Source of the DNA: Camellia lanceoleosa
Taxonomy: Eukaryota; Streptophyta; Magnoliopsida; Ericales; Theaceae
Direction of reading: 5' to 3'
Assembly: GCA_025200525.1 (NCBI GenBank)
Contig: JANUSC010000386.1
Coordinates: 62,001 to 126,000 of the forward strand
DNA: 64,000 nt
Below are positions 23,348-35,832 of this stretch, piece after piece. Made by a program: the position numbers and the translations under genes. The notes under the pieces are model-generated. The model searched no databases, was not told the origin of the DNA, and saw only the letters and a program-made list of their open reading frames with translations. Position 1 is the stretch's first letter; every line of letters begins with the position of its first letter.

Positions 23348-25551
23348 CTACTCTGCCTGGAATTCTCCTACTACATTGGGTTGATCGTTCAACCACCTAA
23401 TAATTTCTGCTGAATTCTCATAATCGAACCATGCTACTGCCGCATCTTCCGGGTCTTGGTCACTGTAAAACTGGAGATCGGCAAGGACCTCCCCCACAAC
23501 TGTTACATCATTTGCTCCCTGTCCCAGACTATGTCCTTGGATTACACACAATTCTCCTTCGGCTGGAAGTTCCACAGCTGGCGCATCCTGGCCTATCGAT
23601 AAAATGTAGGCACCCGGACTATACGTTTTCTCAACACAAATTCTAGATCCCGCAGACTCTGGCCCAACAATCCTCTTTTCCTTCAGGATCTCCTTTCTCC
23701 TATTCTCGGTGGTCACCACCGCTGGCTTAAGTTGGATTATGGAGATGTCCATCATGCACAAATCGGTGCAATTAGGAAGGAACACCTCTGGCTTGGGCAG
23801 GTGGGAAGGTGTGATATAGATACTAGGATCGTAGGACAGAATCCCAGTTTGGATGAAATTGAGTCTTTTGGGTGGTGGAGCTTGGTTATGTGTGGGGAGA
23901 GGGTTTGTAGTAACATTGGGTTTCTCGGGAGGCAGAATCACCCCGTTATCAATGAGATCTTGAATCTCATGACGTAACCGGAAGCACTAATCGGTGTCGT
24001 GACCGTGCTGTTGATGGAATGAACAATATTTGGCTGGGTTATGGGTAGGGGGAGTTTCTCTTGTAAGGGCCGCGGCTCTAGGGGCTTCAAGTGCCCTTTT
24101 TTGATTAGCACCTCCAAAGCCTTGGACAGGGGCATGTAAAGTGGAGCAAAGGTTCTGGTGTTCTTGGGTGGGTATTTGGCTGTTGGTAGGTTACTTCCGG
24201 ACGCACCGGAGAATGGTGCAGCTGCAGTATTTCTTGGAGGGGGGTTAGTGGTGACCATGCTCACTTCGGAGGCTCTCGTAGTTGTAGTGCCACTCGGGCC
24301 TGCATTGCTACCACGATTGAAAGTTCGTCGGGGTTGCTCCCGGTCATTATCAATCAAGCCTTGCTTCAAGGCATCCTCAATCTGTACCCCCATTTCGTGT
24401 AGGTCAGAAAAAGTAGGAAAGGGAAGAACAATCATCTTTTGCATCAACTTCGGCTGAAGATTGCGCACAATCATCCGAATCTGGTCTTTGTCCGTAGGCC
24501 TCAAGGTCATCATCGAAGCCTTGGCCCTCCATCTGGTTACGAACTCTGAAAAACTCTCCTTATGCTCTTGCCTAGTCGTCTCGAGATCACGGGTCATAAT
24601 CTCAATCTGTGTATTGTATGAGTACTGCGCGATGAAGGCCTCAGCCATTTCGTCCCAATTTTTCTTGACGTCATCTTCTAGCTTGGCATACCATATGGCC
24701 GCCACACCTGACAGGGTCTGGGCAAATAAAGACAACTTCTGAAGCCTACTGAGGCCCATTGGCCTTAGGATATCTGAAAACAGTCTCAAGTGCACCATGG
24801 GGTCCCCGGACCCATCAAATCGATCAATATGAGGCATTTTGAATCTGTGGGCAACGTCACAGCTGCATCGGTGTATCCATCTTCAATATCAGGGATAGTC
24901 TTGAACCCTTGGGATCTCTTGAACAGCTTTTCAAGCTTGCTCAACTTCACTGCGGTGGGATCAGTCTCGAACTCAAAGGGAGAGTCCGATAGGTTGGTGG
25001 GTGTTTTTGATAGCTGAGGTTGGATTTGATGTAGGGTTGGAGGTGGGGGTGGTCCCGTGGGAAGTTCTGTATCATTCTGAACATTGGCTGTCTCCCCAAG
25101 GTTTGGAACTCCTGGTGGGGGAGGAGCTTGATGCGAAGCAGATGCTCCGGTTTCTCGCTTCTAGCTCGCAATTGTCTCGCTGCCTCACAACTGTGGGCCT
25201 GTTCGCGATTTCCTCGACGGACGGCATCCTCGCATTGTTTTCATGTTTCTTGGAGGTGGCGCGCCATCTCCTCTAAACTAGCCATACTATTCTCGCTCGT
25301 TGAATTACCGATATATTCTCTCTGTTGGTGATGAGGAACCCTGATCCCTACTGAACACAGGTGGGGTAGATAAGGGCCTTCGAATCGATCACTAGATCGA
25401 TGTCCTTCGCCTCGGGTCTCCGTCTAGTAACCGGGGGTAGAGAGTAGTACACTAGTTGTCCATCTACCAGATCCTTAGATCGATGGAGTCGACGACCTCT
25501 AGTCCAGAGTGCTTGGGGAATATCTACTGGGTCAGAAGCAATCATGCTCAA
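23348..25551 (-). pseudogene. gag, element B, several frameshifts
   Basis: This is homologous to gag of elements A and C. The core is open from 24837 (MPHIDRFDGSGDP) to about 24050, where a one-base loss shifts the frame before the zinc-knuckle-like KYC-HQQHGHD segment. A TAG replaces a Gln/Leu codon just after it (at about 23986). The last part (23941-23351) is open. A second frameshift lies near 24848. The N-terminal third (25140-25440) is heavily rearranged relative to element A, with short AGATCGAT-type insertions. An ATG in AGC ATG ATT at about 25543-25545 is a plausible start. Not functional. Confidence 0.8.
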
Positions 25552-26040
25552 CTACCTAGTAAAAAGATAAATAAAGCGTATAAATAAGCGGACAATCGGA
25601 CAGCATAACGGCATAAAATAAACATACAACACATGGTTGGATATCATAACACACTGCTAGTGAACTGGATACACTGTCCCTCAAATACTGATCACTGTTT
25701 CTGAATTATTGCCCCCAAGTCTGAATCTGGTACCCACAGATAACTGATTCCCCAAAATACGGTTACTGGTGCCCTCAGGCCGGATATCAAAACTTTGCAA
25801 ACTGATATGCGCATTCCTGTAGAGATACATTCTAAAAGCACATAGCAGGTAAATGAGAGCCAATACACCCCTATGTTGGGGTAGGGTTTCCCTATCCTAT
25901 TTTGTCAGGAGCTAGGGTTTCACTACGCACACAGCGGTTTCAAACAACCTATCATCGGGTAAGCAACCTGTCCTAGTTTGGAATGGTCACTACGGATTTC
26001 GATATGCACTAGGCCGAATGGTCAAATAGGGTGCCCCGGT
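25552..26040 (-). other. 5' leader of element B, truncated
   Basis: This leader is homologous to 3433-3925 of element A. The match ends after GGGTGCCCCGGT at 26040, and the remainder of the leader, the primer site and the 5' LTR are absent. No gene is present. Confidence 0.75.
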
Positions 26041-26550
26041 ACAAAACTCACCTAGAGCCTTCAATTTCTCCTATTCTTGCACAATCGAGGTTCCTCTAGC
26101 AAAACCTTCAAGTTCTTCTTCAATCTCTATACTTTCTCTCTCTAGAATGAGAGTTCACTCTCTCTCTAAGATGTTCTCAAAATTTTGTACTGAAAAATGA
26201 AGAAGTTGAGCTCAAGAATGAGCTTGTAACACATATATATTGCTAGGATTGGCTTAATACATTAATTAGAAAGTTAGGCTAATTAAACACAACTTAATTT
26301 ATCAAACTGAATCAATTTTTAATCAAACTTCCCAATTGGTTCTAAAAATTCCAATTAGTTTATTCATGTAGCCAATTTCGGTTTTTGAAATCATTTAAGC
26401 CATCACTTTCAAAATCTGAATCAAAATCATAACAGATAGATTTCAAATCAAATAAATATACACAAATTAATCATGAGACACATATCACAATTAAAAATTA
26501 ACACATAATTAAATTAATGTAATTATGTTATGCATGTTGGGGTTCTTACA
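26041..26550 (-). repeat. Fragment of an LTR of a different Ty3/gypsy (chromovirus-like) element
   Basis: On the minus strand this begins TGTAAGAACCCC at 26550, preceded by a purine tract (AAGGTAGGGAGAT, 26551-26563). It is AT-rich, with a TATATATGTG box (about 26231-26245), a GA-rich tract (about 26135-26175), and CTCTAGGTGAGTTTTG at its broken end. The fragment abuts the broken leader of element B. Confidence 0.65.
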
Positions 26551-26720
26551 ATCTCCCTACCTTAAGAAGTTTGGTTCTGCAAATTTGCGTTACCTTGTAT
26601 CGAATACAGATCGGATATCTTGATCTTATGTCGTTTTCTTTTTCCCAATTGGCTTCTTCCCCATTCAATTTTGTCACAGAAGTTCGATTCATTTCTCAGT
26701 TATTCCACAGTTCACAATTA
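26551..26720 (-). pseudogene. Chromodomain C-terminal remnant
   Basis: The minus strand encodes NGEEANWEKENDIRSRYP at 26612-26665, followed by sequence leading into a polypurine tract and LTR start. This matches the end of integrase chromodomains in Del/Tekay-like chromoviruses (W-E then RYP). Nothing upstream of about 26720 can be read as the rest of the integrase. Confidence 0.6.
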
Positions 26721-27499
26721 AATTCGATGTTCGGTTCAATGGTCCACCATAGTCATTCCAAGTCATTTAGAAGTGATCAAGAATATAAAGCGGGTTTAGA
26801 TATTAATCCCATGGTAGCAAAGGTAATACTGAAGCAATCAGCCACATGACGTACATAATTCATATATCCCCATAGCATAAACTGCAAAATTCAATTTTAC
26901 TGAAGCATTCAATCTTTAACATAATACATATGCTCTCAATTAGTTGAAGGTAAACGTTCAAATACTGCTCACAATCAAATTAGTTTGTTGCTGACAGTCC
27001 ACATAAAGTTTTCAAAATAAGGTAAGTGTTTAAATCAGACTCAACTTCTCAGTCTATCAATTCCCTTAGCAAACATAATCTGGTCATTCATTTGTAAGTA
27101 GTTCACAATCCTTTGTAGGCAAAGTCAAATTAGATAAAGGTTCTACCCAATTATTCTCAAACAAAGTGCATTTAATTCTGAATGTCGTAATCATTTTGCT
27201 TAGGTACATAGCCAATAGTTTCACAATGTGTTCAAGGTTCATTTGTTCTCAAAATATATCATGATGGTTTATGTCAAAACGTATCACGTCGTATACAATA
27301 TAACACTCTCCAAATAAGTTTCGCATATAGGAATACAGGTACATAGTTGCATATCGTGTAAAGTTCCTCAAATAGCTAAGAAGCATGTATAATATAATCA
27401 TGGTTCCAATGGTCTAGTCGCATGGTCTAGTCAACTTTAAACAAGTAAGGTACACAAATCATTCTGAGCAAAGGTATACATGTTTAAGCTCAAAATCAA
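26721..27499. other. AT-rich stretch without recognisable genes
   Basis: I see only AT-rich non-coding sequence. If the flanking gag and chromodomain remnants are from one element, this is where its pol has been lost or replaced. Confidence 0.4.
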
Positions 27500-28596
27500 T
27501 TAACACATAACCATATGTTCACAAACAGTAACGGTACCTGAGATAGCAGTTCTATTGTTTTGAGTGTCTTCTGGGACAAGTGCAAATACTCTATGTAGGC
27601 TAGTAGTTTCTCTTGTCGTAACAGGTCTCATTATTGGTACTGATCTAACTAAGCTAGCAACGGGTCTATTCACATTTTGTTTAGTCTGAGGATAGCTTCT
27701 TACCATATGCCCTATCTTACCACATCTATAACAAGCTCTAGAAATTTGATAATAGATTCCTTGGTGCTTTTTGTAACATTCTGAACAAGTCAGTGCTGAA
27801 CCGTTTCTTTGAGTGAGTTCATCTTGAATAGACGCTTCTGACTTTGATTTCTTATTCTTCAAATTTTTTTTATTCACATCAGAGCTTTGCCTTCTTCCAT
27901 TCCATTCAGAAGATCGGTTCATATTAGTTTCAGACATCAATGCTCGATCTAACATATCAACATATTTTGTTAGTTTCAAGACATTAACTTTTTCCTAAAT
28001 CGAGTTTCAAAGTCCTCCTTCAAATTTTCTTGCCTTTTTATAATCAGTATCAACCATATGAGGTCCAAATCTTGCTAGTTTGGTAAACTGAGATTCATAT
28101 TCGGCCACTGTTCGATTGCCTTGCTTTATCCCTACAAATTTAGAAACTTTATGATCTCGGACACATTGCGAAAAGTATTTTTCATAGAAGATTTCTAGAA
28201 ATTTAGCCCAATTAATATTTTTGTTTTCTTCTTGGATCAACATCCATCATCGTCTAGCATCATCTTCCAAGGTAAATGTGGCTAGTAGAACTTTTTGTGC
28301 TTCAGTGCACAGGAAGACTTCAAATAATTTTTCTATTCTGAGAACCCATGCCTCGGCTTTCAAAGGATCAAATCCTCCATGGAATAGGGAGGTTTCATTT
28401 TCTTTAACTCTTTTGTCAAAGCTATTGTTCGATCATCCACTTGATGTTCCTGCACAAGTGGTGGCGGAGGTTCTTCTTGTAATGGTTGCTATTGTTGCTG
28501 TCTTCAGGCCTTTGCCATTTCTTGTACCATTATTTCCAGTCTATCAAGTCGGGCTGTAGAAGATTCTTCCAACTCATCTGCCCTTGTTCTCACCAT
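27500..28596 (-). pseudogene. gag of a Del/Tekay-like chromovirus, degraded
   Basis: The start is an ATG at 28594-28596 (MVRTRADELEE). The retrotransposon gag domain follows: WVLRIEKLFEVFLCTEAQKV, then EIFYEKYFSQCVRDHKVSKF, and TVAEYESQFTKLARFGPHMVDT. Next comes a basic linker and a zinc knuckle C-Y-R-C-GKIGH-MVRSYP, in which the final Cys of CCHC is Ser. Stops interrupt the N-terminal third and the middle (28244-28250 and about 27990). Coding similarity ends near 27535 with VPEDTQNNRTAISGT, so the protease is missing. Confidence 0.8.
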
Positions 28597-28821
28597 GTTC
28601 TATATGAACTCATATTATGACAAGTACATAAATATATACCGATACACCTAGGCATATATTCTTATATTCATATTTCACATATTGATTGCACAAGTAATTA
28701 GTTACTTAACAGATGATTGCATACTGAGTACTTATCAGGTAAATGCACATGAATGCAATCCTTAATTCTGTCTTACAAACTCTTATTGCTCAAGTGGACT
28801 CGTGTGTGAGATATAACTTGC

Positions 28822-28833
28822 GCTCTGATACCA
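28822..28833 (-). other. Primer-binding site matching initiator Met tRNA
   Basis: The minus strand reads TGGTATCAGAGC, the classical plant primer site complementary to initiator methionine tRNA. It lies three bases inside the LTR end at 28837 and upstream of gag. Confidence 0.85.
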
Positions 28834-28836
28834 CTC

Positions 28837-29394
28837 TATCACTACCCAAACCCAACCATAGAGGTTTAGGTTGTAACCGGCTAGTAATCATAGATTACCC
28901 AACCTCAAAAGATAGAATTTCAAAATATAATTAAAGGCACAGGGCCTGAAGTGGAGGCAAAGTATTAAATTGTCCATTGAGCAATGCATACATGCTATGA
29001 ACAGAAACAAATAAAACACATCACATATCATACCATAATATTTACAAACATTTATCTTTTATACATAACCCAAGATCAAAAATTATAAACAAACGAATTA
29101 TACAAAAACAAAGTTTTATGAGCTTGGCCAAAAAAAAAAAAAAACTAAGCGCTCAACGTGGAGGCGTATCTCGGGTGGCTTTACCAAAAGATTGACTCGA
29201 AAGTAGGCTCTAATGTGAAACTTCCTAATGCATATATATAGACAGAGTGAGCTGGAAGCCCAATGAGTAATCCTAATGTAAAGGGGGTTAAATGAATGAG
29301 TTTCATAACTTATCAAAATAATATAAAGATCTTGACATAATCAAAAGCTTGATTCGGAAGCGTATAGTCACAAATACAAATAATCAAACCTTTC
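28837..29394 (-). repeat. Truncated 5' LTR of the Del/Tekay-like element
   Basis: The minus strand ends GGGTAGTGATA, a decayed form of GGGTCGTGACA found in the LTR at 30607. Similarity to that LTR continues (GGCTAGTAATC, GGTGGCTTTACC-type segments, CCAATGAGTAAT, GGTTAAATGAATGA). It is broken near 29394, where Athila-like coding sequence starts. A poly-A run lies at 29130-29144. Confidence 0.7.
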
Positions 29395-30606
29395 AAAGCT
29401 TAAGTGTAGCCGGAAGCGATTTTAACTCAAGTTTTGGTAGTGCTTGAATAGATGGAAGAGCTAGTGTGCTAGAAAGGGAAGGAAGGGGTTCGAATCCCAT
29501 CCACCATGGTAGACAATCGAAAGGTGGAGAGCAGTCAAGCAAAGCATTGACCTTCTCAATGGAGCGATCAATTTTGAAGGCCTCAAAACCAAAGTGGGCT
29601 AGAGAGATCTCTAGAGGATCTTCAGCAAGGATAGATGGTAAGGCACCCTCAACTAACTCATCAACAATGTTGACCATGAAACACTCATCCTCACGTGAAG
29701 GATGTTAGGAAGCACTAAAGATATTAAGCTTGACTTGCATGTCTCCAAATGACACCTCCATAACCCTAGTCCAATAATTAATGTTTGCATTGGCCATGGC
29801 CAAGAAAGGTCAACCAAGAATGACAAGGATTGGCCGCTTAAGAGTGACTACGGGTTCCATGTCAAGGAGAGGGAAATCGACAAAAAAAATAGAATTTGTC
29901 GACCTTGACAAAGACATCCTCAATCATGCCTCGTGGCACCTTGAGGGAACGATCAGCCAATTAAAGAGTTACCGTCGTCAGTTTTAACTCCCCCAACCGA
30001 ATCTCCTCGTACACAAAATATGGAAGAAGGTTCACACTAGCACCTAAGTCAAGGAGGGCTCTATCTATGAAGTGGTTAGCAATAGTGCAAGAGATAGTGG
30101 ATGCACCAGGGTCTTTAAGCTTAGGTGGTGTCTTGTGTAGTAGGATGGAGCTGACTTGCTCAGTGAGAAGGACCTTTTCAGACACATGGGTTTTGACTTT
30201 ACGTTTTTAGGTGCAAATGTCCTTCAAAAACTTAGCATAAAAAGACACTTGTTTGATGGCCTCCAATAGGGAGAGGTTAATTTTGACTTGCATGAAGGCT
30301 TCCATCATTACCTCCATGGATGCCTCTTTTTTTCCGAAAGGTGAGGGCGACGCTAAGCATTGCGGGAAAGAGGCCTTGGGCACAAATGGTGCCAGTGGTT
30401 CACTCAAAGACGAGGAGGGTAGATCATCCCACTTTGTGGTGCTACTACCTTCGCGCTCGACTCTCGAAACTAGACTGCCACACTTTTCTTCACTCCCTTT
30501 GGTCACCTCAGGGTGAGTATCTAACTCGCGCCCATTCTTAAGAGTTATCACAGCTTGAACTTGCTCATGGTATGGACCACTCACATTGGAACTCTCAACC
30601 ACATAC
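29393..30606 (-). pseudogene. Athila-like gag-pol fragment with protease
   Basis: Three open pieces on the minus strand form one decayed segment. First is a gag C-terminus (EQVQ-AVITLKNGRELD, then LLEAIKQVSFYAKFLKDICT, 30602-30207). Second is a protease-like domain (ALLDLGASVNLLPYFVYEEI, 30185-29961), where the usual D-S/T-G is D-L-G. Third is a linker (MVNIVDELVEGALPSILAED, then DRSIEKVNALLD and FEPLP-LPS, 29677-29393) just before where RT would begin. This order and wording are characteristic of Athila-type Ty3/gypsy elements. RT and beyond are absent, and the segment is bounded by LTR fragments of another family on both sides. Confidence 0.75.
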
Positions 30607-33600
30607 TGTCACGACCCGAACTTGCCCCTAGAGATCTAGGTCATGATCGGCTAGTAATTCTAGATTACCTTCAGCCTCAAAGGCAAAAATCAAATCATTA
30701 TATAAATTATGGGGCTTAGCAGAAGCAATAAAATGAATTAAACATGTCCATTGAGCAGTGCATACATGACAAATTTCACAATTGTCTTAAACTTCATTCA
30801 ACATCCATAGTATTGTTCACAACAAACTTGTACTTTAACTTCCACAATATACATAATACAAGTTTATTAAACAACAAAACAAAAGAATGGAACAAAAGCG
30901 TTGACAAAAGCTTGTCTCCGCTAGAGACCAAGCTATGCCTCATCACGGAGGCACTCCTGAATGGCTTTACAAGAGAGTGGACTCCCAAAACATCTCTAGT
31001 CTTGATGATCCACATGCTCACCTACATATATATAAGCGAGAGGGGTGGGCTAGAGCCCAGTGAGTAATATCAACATAAAGAGGTTAAATGAATGAAGTCC
31101 GATACAATATGAATCACATCTTGCATCTTCAAATATCAAATAATGAAGTGAAATTGAACATATGTCATGTCAAACATCATACGTGGTACATCCAATAGCG
31201 TAACAGAGGGGCCCGAAGGTCTAATCAAAGGGACCATCGAGGTCTAGCAAAGGGACCGCGAGGGTCTATACAAAGGGACCATAAAGGTCTAGTAAAGGGA
31301 CCACTAGGGTCATTCATTAGAGATCATTGTAATTGAATAATCAAAGGGCCGTGGTATTGTTTCCCCTAGGCGAAGGCCTCACTAAATGATGCCACAAATA
31401 TCTTTACAAATTGGAAATTCATTCATTCAAATAAAAATAGGAATTCGAAATGTCATTCAAGTAACGAATAAAAATACATTTTAAACATGTCTTCGTAGAG
31501 TTACTACTCACAGTGGACTTGAACCGACGTTAAGTTTCGGCTGACCACCTACACAAAACACATAACAAATATACACATTGAAACACATTGTCTAATCAAA
31601 TGTTCCAACTTAATTCAATTTCCTTAAATGTGTTTCTAGCTTATTCTCTCATTAATGATGCCTAAACAATGCCCAAGAATGCCTAAAAGAGCATGGGAAT
31701 GAAAGTATGCACTTGAAAGCATTTTTCAAAAGTTGCTAAAACACGACAGTTCGCTCGAGCATACTATTGGTTGCTCAAGCGGACTGCATGGTCATCAAAA
31801 GTATTGGATGGTCGAAATGTAGGCTCGACGGTTGCTCAAGCCAAATGCAATGGAGATTGCTCTAGCAGACACTTGGTCGCTCAAACGATGTACAATATTT
31901 TGCAAAAATACTGTATGAATGCAAAGTGTGTTCAAGCGGTAACTTCACCGCTCAAGCGAAGTGGATGAATTCTAGGTTTTCCAGAATAGAATTCAACTCC
32001 CAAAACATGAGTATCTAAGTTCAAAACTTACATGGTTGTACTAAACTCTTGAAAACACATAGAAAAACATGAACATAAACTCAATTTGAAATCATGAGCT
32101 CAAAAATACCATGAATTTTCAAATTTGAAACTAAAATTTTCATGCATGTATGAAATTGTTTCCAAACACTTTTGAAAACATTCAAAACATGAAATTAAAG
32201 TCCTGAAAACTTGCAATTCTTTAATGTATGTAAAATTCAACTCTCAATTTAACAAAAATACTAAAACTCAAGCTCAAAATGGTCAAATGTTATGGAATTA
32301 TGCATGCATGCAACGCCTTGATATTACACCACCATTCTTGATGCTAATTCAAGAATATCATAACCTATAAGGATAATTCAAAGTACGAAATAATCTGTTA
32401 CACATATCAAAGTCTTCTCTTCTCCCTTGAACTATTAATATGGTTACATCATTGTTTAAAACACAGTATGAACTGACTCAATAGTTCAAAGCATAAGAGA
32501 GAATACAAACAAAATGCTCTAAGGGCTTACATCTTTCAAGGATTTTCCTTGAGCACACAAAAGATGGAGTTCTAACTCCACATAAAAGTAGCCCATGACT
32601 TCATCACTTAGCACAAAAAGAAGCCCCTATACTCCCATCCACAATTACTTCTCCGTGTTAGTCACTTCGGTAACGTGTCAACATCATTCCCTGAAAGGTA
32701 GTTAGTTTTGGGGCGAACAATTGCTCAGTAGGAAATAACATTAACATATTACATAATTAATTGAGATACATATGATCATGCAATGCAATGGATGAGAAAA
32801 CTCGTGTCCATTTCTTTGTAAAACCATGGAGATCAGATCAAGCATTATTCATGACTAATTTATTTCTTTCAAATCATGGGGTATAAATATGCTATGATAT
32901 CCATATATACAATAGCCATAAAATGTAAATATGAAAATACATACATATAAGTATATGAAAAATACAATCCCGCATTTTTCGATTCCAGAAATGGCGAGAC
33001 GTTGGGCACCAAAGACCCCATTCCTCTACATTTGCTAGACTCCAGAAATGGCAGGCTCGTGGACAACCAAAATCTTGTTTTCCACATTCGCCATATCTAA
33101 AAATGGAAGGCTCGTGGACACCGTAAAACCTTTCCCACATTCATCCGGCAAGAAGCACAAGATAGGGCAATTAGGCACCTTGACTTCCCACGTGGGTACC
33201 AAAATACATAACACAACTCAAACCATGACCCGACTCGCAACTTGGACTCATATGCTATTTAAACACCATCCAATATGTTCCAAATATTGACAATTTCAAG
33301 TCACAATATAATTAAGGAATACATATGGTGTATGAGTTCAAAAGTCTCAATTTGCCCTAAAGTGATTTTAATTCATAACAATCCAACAATTTAGACATTT
33401 CAAGTTAAGGTAGTTCCTCAAAGCATACCTATCATCATCTCAAGATTTAGTAAGGGGTTCCCAACATTTCATGTTTCAACATAATAATCAAGCCAGTACT
33501 TCTAATTTCATGATTAGGAGGCCATTTGAACCAAAGTCCCATTGTAGAACAATTTGAAAGCTAAGGTTTTGGGAAATATTGGGGCTTTCCTCTCCTTTAC

Positions 33601-34330
33601 ACGTAAAGAGTCAATATTCACCAATTCTAACAATAATCAAGAATGATATGCATAAACTTTTCCAAAATATAAAGTAAAACCCCTTTTTATATATCAAACC
33701 CACTTTATAACACATCAAGTTTGATACCTTAAATATTTATATAACTATAATGGAAATATCACATATACATCCCAAATCAAAGATATAAGGAGTTAAGAGT
33801 ACCCTTACCTCAAGATTGAAGGCAAATGGTGAATACATAGCTCCAAACTTCAAAAGATGAAAAAACAATTGGTAGAACTTTAGATCTAGACTTGTTCTTT
33901 GGCCGCCTTTGAAGATTTAAGGTGAACATTGGTAGAACTGAAGAGGAATCAAGTGTTTAGGGGCTACATTTTCAGAAATAGGTGAGTGAGAAGGGGAAGA
34001 TATAGAAAAGGTGAGAGAAAAGGTGTTTGGATTGACTTCTAAGTGTGTTGTCCTGAACAGACTGCTCGAGCGAACTTTCCATCTCTTGAGCGAAATGCAA
34101 AATACAACGTCATCGGTTGAGCGAACTTCTCATTTCTCGAGCAATAAATGCATGCTCCTAGAAGTTTTGTAGAGCTACAGTGAAACTATTAGGAACCTCA
34201 TATCTATGCTCGAGCAACCACTTCACCCATCGAGCAGTCTCGCCTACAAACAAGCAAGATACTAGAAGCTCTGCATCTTCGCTTGAGCTATCAATTGACC
34301 GCTTGCAATCTCCCAGGGAAAATTGTTACA
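30607..34330 (-). repeat. 3' LTR of the Del/Tekay-like element (3,724 bp)
   Basis: The minus strand starts TGTAACAATTTTCCC at 34330 and ends GGGTCGTGACA at 30607. The inner neighbour on the 5' side is a purine tract (AAGTGTGGTGGAT). A repeated GGGACC-ARAGGTCTA motif lies at 31205-31320. Several GCTCGAGCGAAC-type motifs lie at 31750-31970 and 34070-34300. No coding sequence is supported within it. Confidence 0.75.
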
Positions 34331-34560
34331 ATCCACCACACTTATAAAATTTTGTGCTTGAAATTTTGTGATTCTAGTCAACAGTAATTCAACAACCCCA
34401 AGAAAAAGCAAATACTATAGAAACAATTATTCCAATAATGGAAAAATCACTAATCAAGAATGAAAACCAGCATCAATTCAGCTAATGATAGGAAGTGTAA
34501 GTTTCTAAGAAAGTAACACCCTTCTTCATTACTTCACTAACCAAAATACATAATGTCAAG
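34331..34560 (-). other. 3' UTR of the Del/Tekay-like element
   Basis: A short AT-rich stretch between the chromodomain remnant and the 3' LTR. No gene is seen. Confidence 0.55.
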
Positions 34561-35384
34561 ACAAATAATAGATTATCAAAATTACACATCACTAAACAAA
34601 TCCAAATATTTCTCACGGACCTCGGTTTCCCATTTCCAAGTAGCTTCTTCTACCCCCATGATGATACGAAAACACCTTGACTAGAGGGATGGTTTGACCT
34701 CTCTAAACTTGTTCTTGTGATTCTAAGATCCTCACAAGTTTCTCCTTATCAGAAGCATTCTCATCCACCTTTAACCTAGTCCAATCTAAGACGTGGGAAG
34801 GGTCGGGTTCATACTTACGAAGCATTGAAACATGAAACACATCGTGTACCTCGGATAGCTGTAGTGGTAAGGCAAGGCGATATGCTATTTCTCCCACCCA
34901 TTTTGTAATATCAAATGGACCGATGAATCTAGGTGACAATTTCCCACTTTGCCCAAATCTCATCAAACCCTTCCTAGGAAATATCTTAAAAAACACAAGA
35001 TCACCCACTTTGAAAGATAGAGGTCTTCTTCTCCGATCGACATAACTCTTCTGTCGACTTTGAGCTGTGATCAACCCCTTTCGAATGATAGCCACTTTGT
35101 TGGTGGTCTTGTAAACTAATCTAGGTCCAAGCATAGATGAATCTCCCACCTCTGCCTAACACACTAGTGATCTACACAAACGCATCTACAAGGTTTCAAA
35201 AGGTGCCATGCCAATACTAGCTTGAAAACTATTATTGTAGGCAAATTCTGTGAGAGGCAAATGTCTCTCCCAAGAACCCTTGAAGTCTAAAATGCAAGCT
35301 TGTAGGATTTGGATGGTGCACTCTGACTGCCCATCCGTTGTAGAGTGATAGGCGGTATTAAAAGTCAATTGGTTACCCATAACA
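34561..35384 (-). pseudogene. Integrase C-terminus and decayed chromodomain
   Basis: The minus strand first encodes the end of the catalytic core (NTAYHSTTDGQSE, carrying the catalytic Glu; then LPLTEFAYNNSFQASIGMAP). After a short break it encodes the C-terminal part (TAQSRQKSYVDRRRRPLSF, VGDLVFFKIFP-KGLMRFG, KLSPRFIGPFDI, VHDVFHVSMLRKYEPDPSHV). The chromodomain begins VRILESQEQV and then loses frame near 34703; sequences resembling IPLVKV and WK-E-EV can be followed to about 34565. The wording is that of Del/Tekay chromoviruses. The upstream part is removed by the CACTA insertion. Confidence 0.82.
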
Positions 35385-35535
35385 CACTACAACAAAATTG
35401 AATTTTTACGGCTTGCAATGCATGCCGTAAAACTCTTTCACGGCATGCACGCAAATGCCGTTTTATGACATGCCGTGGAAAGTTGAGCATCATTTACGAC
35501 ATGCAGGTAAAGTTGTAAAAAGTAATAAATTAAAC

Positions 35536-35832
35536 ATTAATGACATACTTTGTATGTCGTAAATAATTTTTTACGACATTTTTGTTATGCCATAAATCAT
35601 CATACTTTCCATGGTATAATTTTGTGTGTCGTAGAAGGTTATTTTGAATATATTTATAGCATACTTTGTATGCCGTATATAATATTTTATGGCATTTTCT
35701 TACATGTCATAAATCATCACACTTTCCACGACATAATATTGTATGCCGTAGAAGGTCATTTTTAATATATTTATGACATACTTTGTATGCCATATATAAT
35801 CTTTTACGACATTTTTTTGCATGTCTTAAATG
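35536..35832. repeat. 117-bp subterminal tandem repeats of the CACTA end
   Basis: About 2.5 copies of a 117-bp unit start with TGACATACTTTGTATG and contain CATAAATCATCA and GTCGTAGAAGGT. Copy starts are near 35540, 35656 and 35773. Each unit carries inverted ATGCCGTA/TACGACAT motifs, typical of transposase-binding subterminal repeats. Confidence 0.75.

Larger units (their letters stand above)
9837..26040 (-). mobile_element. Tat-lineage Ty3/gypsy element B, lacking its 5' LTR
   Basis: This minus-strand element is the most complete polyprotein copy. From left to right it has the 3' LTR (9837-13764), polypurine tract, 3' UTR with tandem repeats, a plus-strand antisense ORF, integrase, two RNase H domains, RT, protease, gag and leader. 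It breaks off near 26040, where homology to elements A and C stops in the leader (after GGGTGCCCCGGT) and an unrelated LTR begins. The primer site and 5' LTR are therefore missing. The order PR-RT-RH-aRH-INT with an antisense ORF before the 3' LTR is the established pattern of Tat elements. Several frameshifts and nonsense codons make it defective. Confidence 0.88.
30607..35384 (-). mobile_element. Del/Tekay-like chromovirus, 3' part only
   Basis: A minus-strand element with a complete 3' LTR (30607-34330), a purine-rich junction, a 3' UTR and an integrase C-terminus with chromodomain remnant. It is cut at 35384 by the end of a CACTA transposon, which landed inside the integrase gene. The left flank CATAC (30602-30606) is a candidate target duplication. 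Confidence 0.75.

Noticed and set aside
27500..28243. A caulimovirus-like or pararetroviral coat protein, because of the zinc knuckle
   Set aside because: The gag core wording, initiator-Met primer site and flanking LTR identify a chromovirus retrotransposon.
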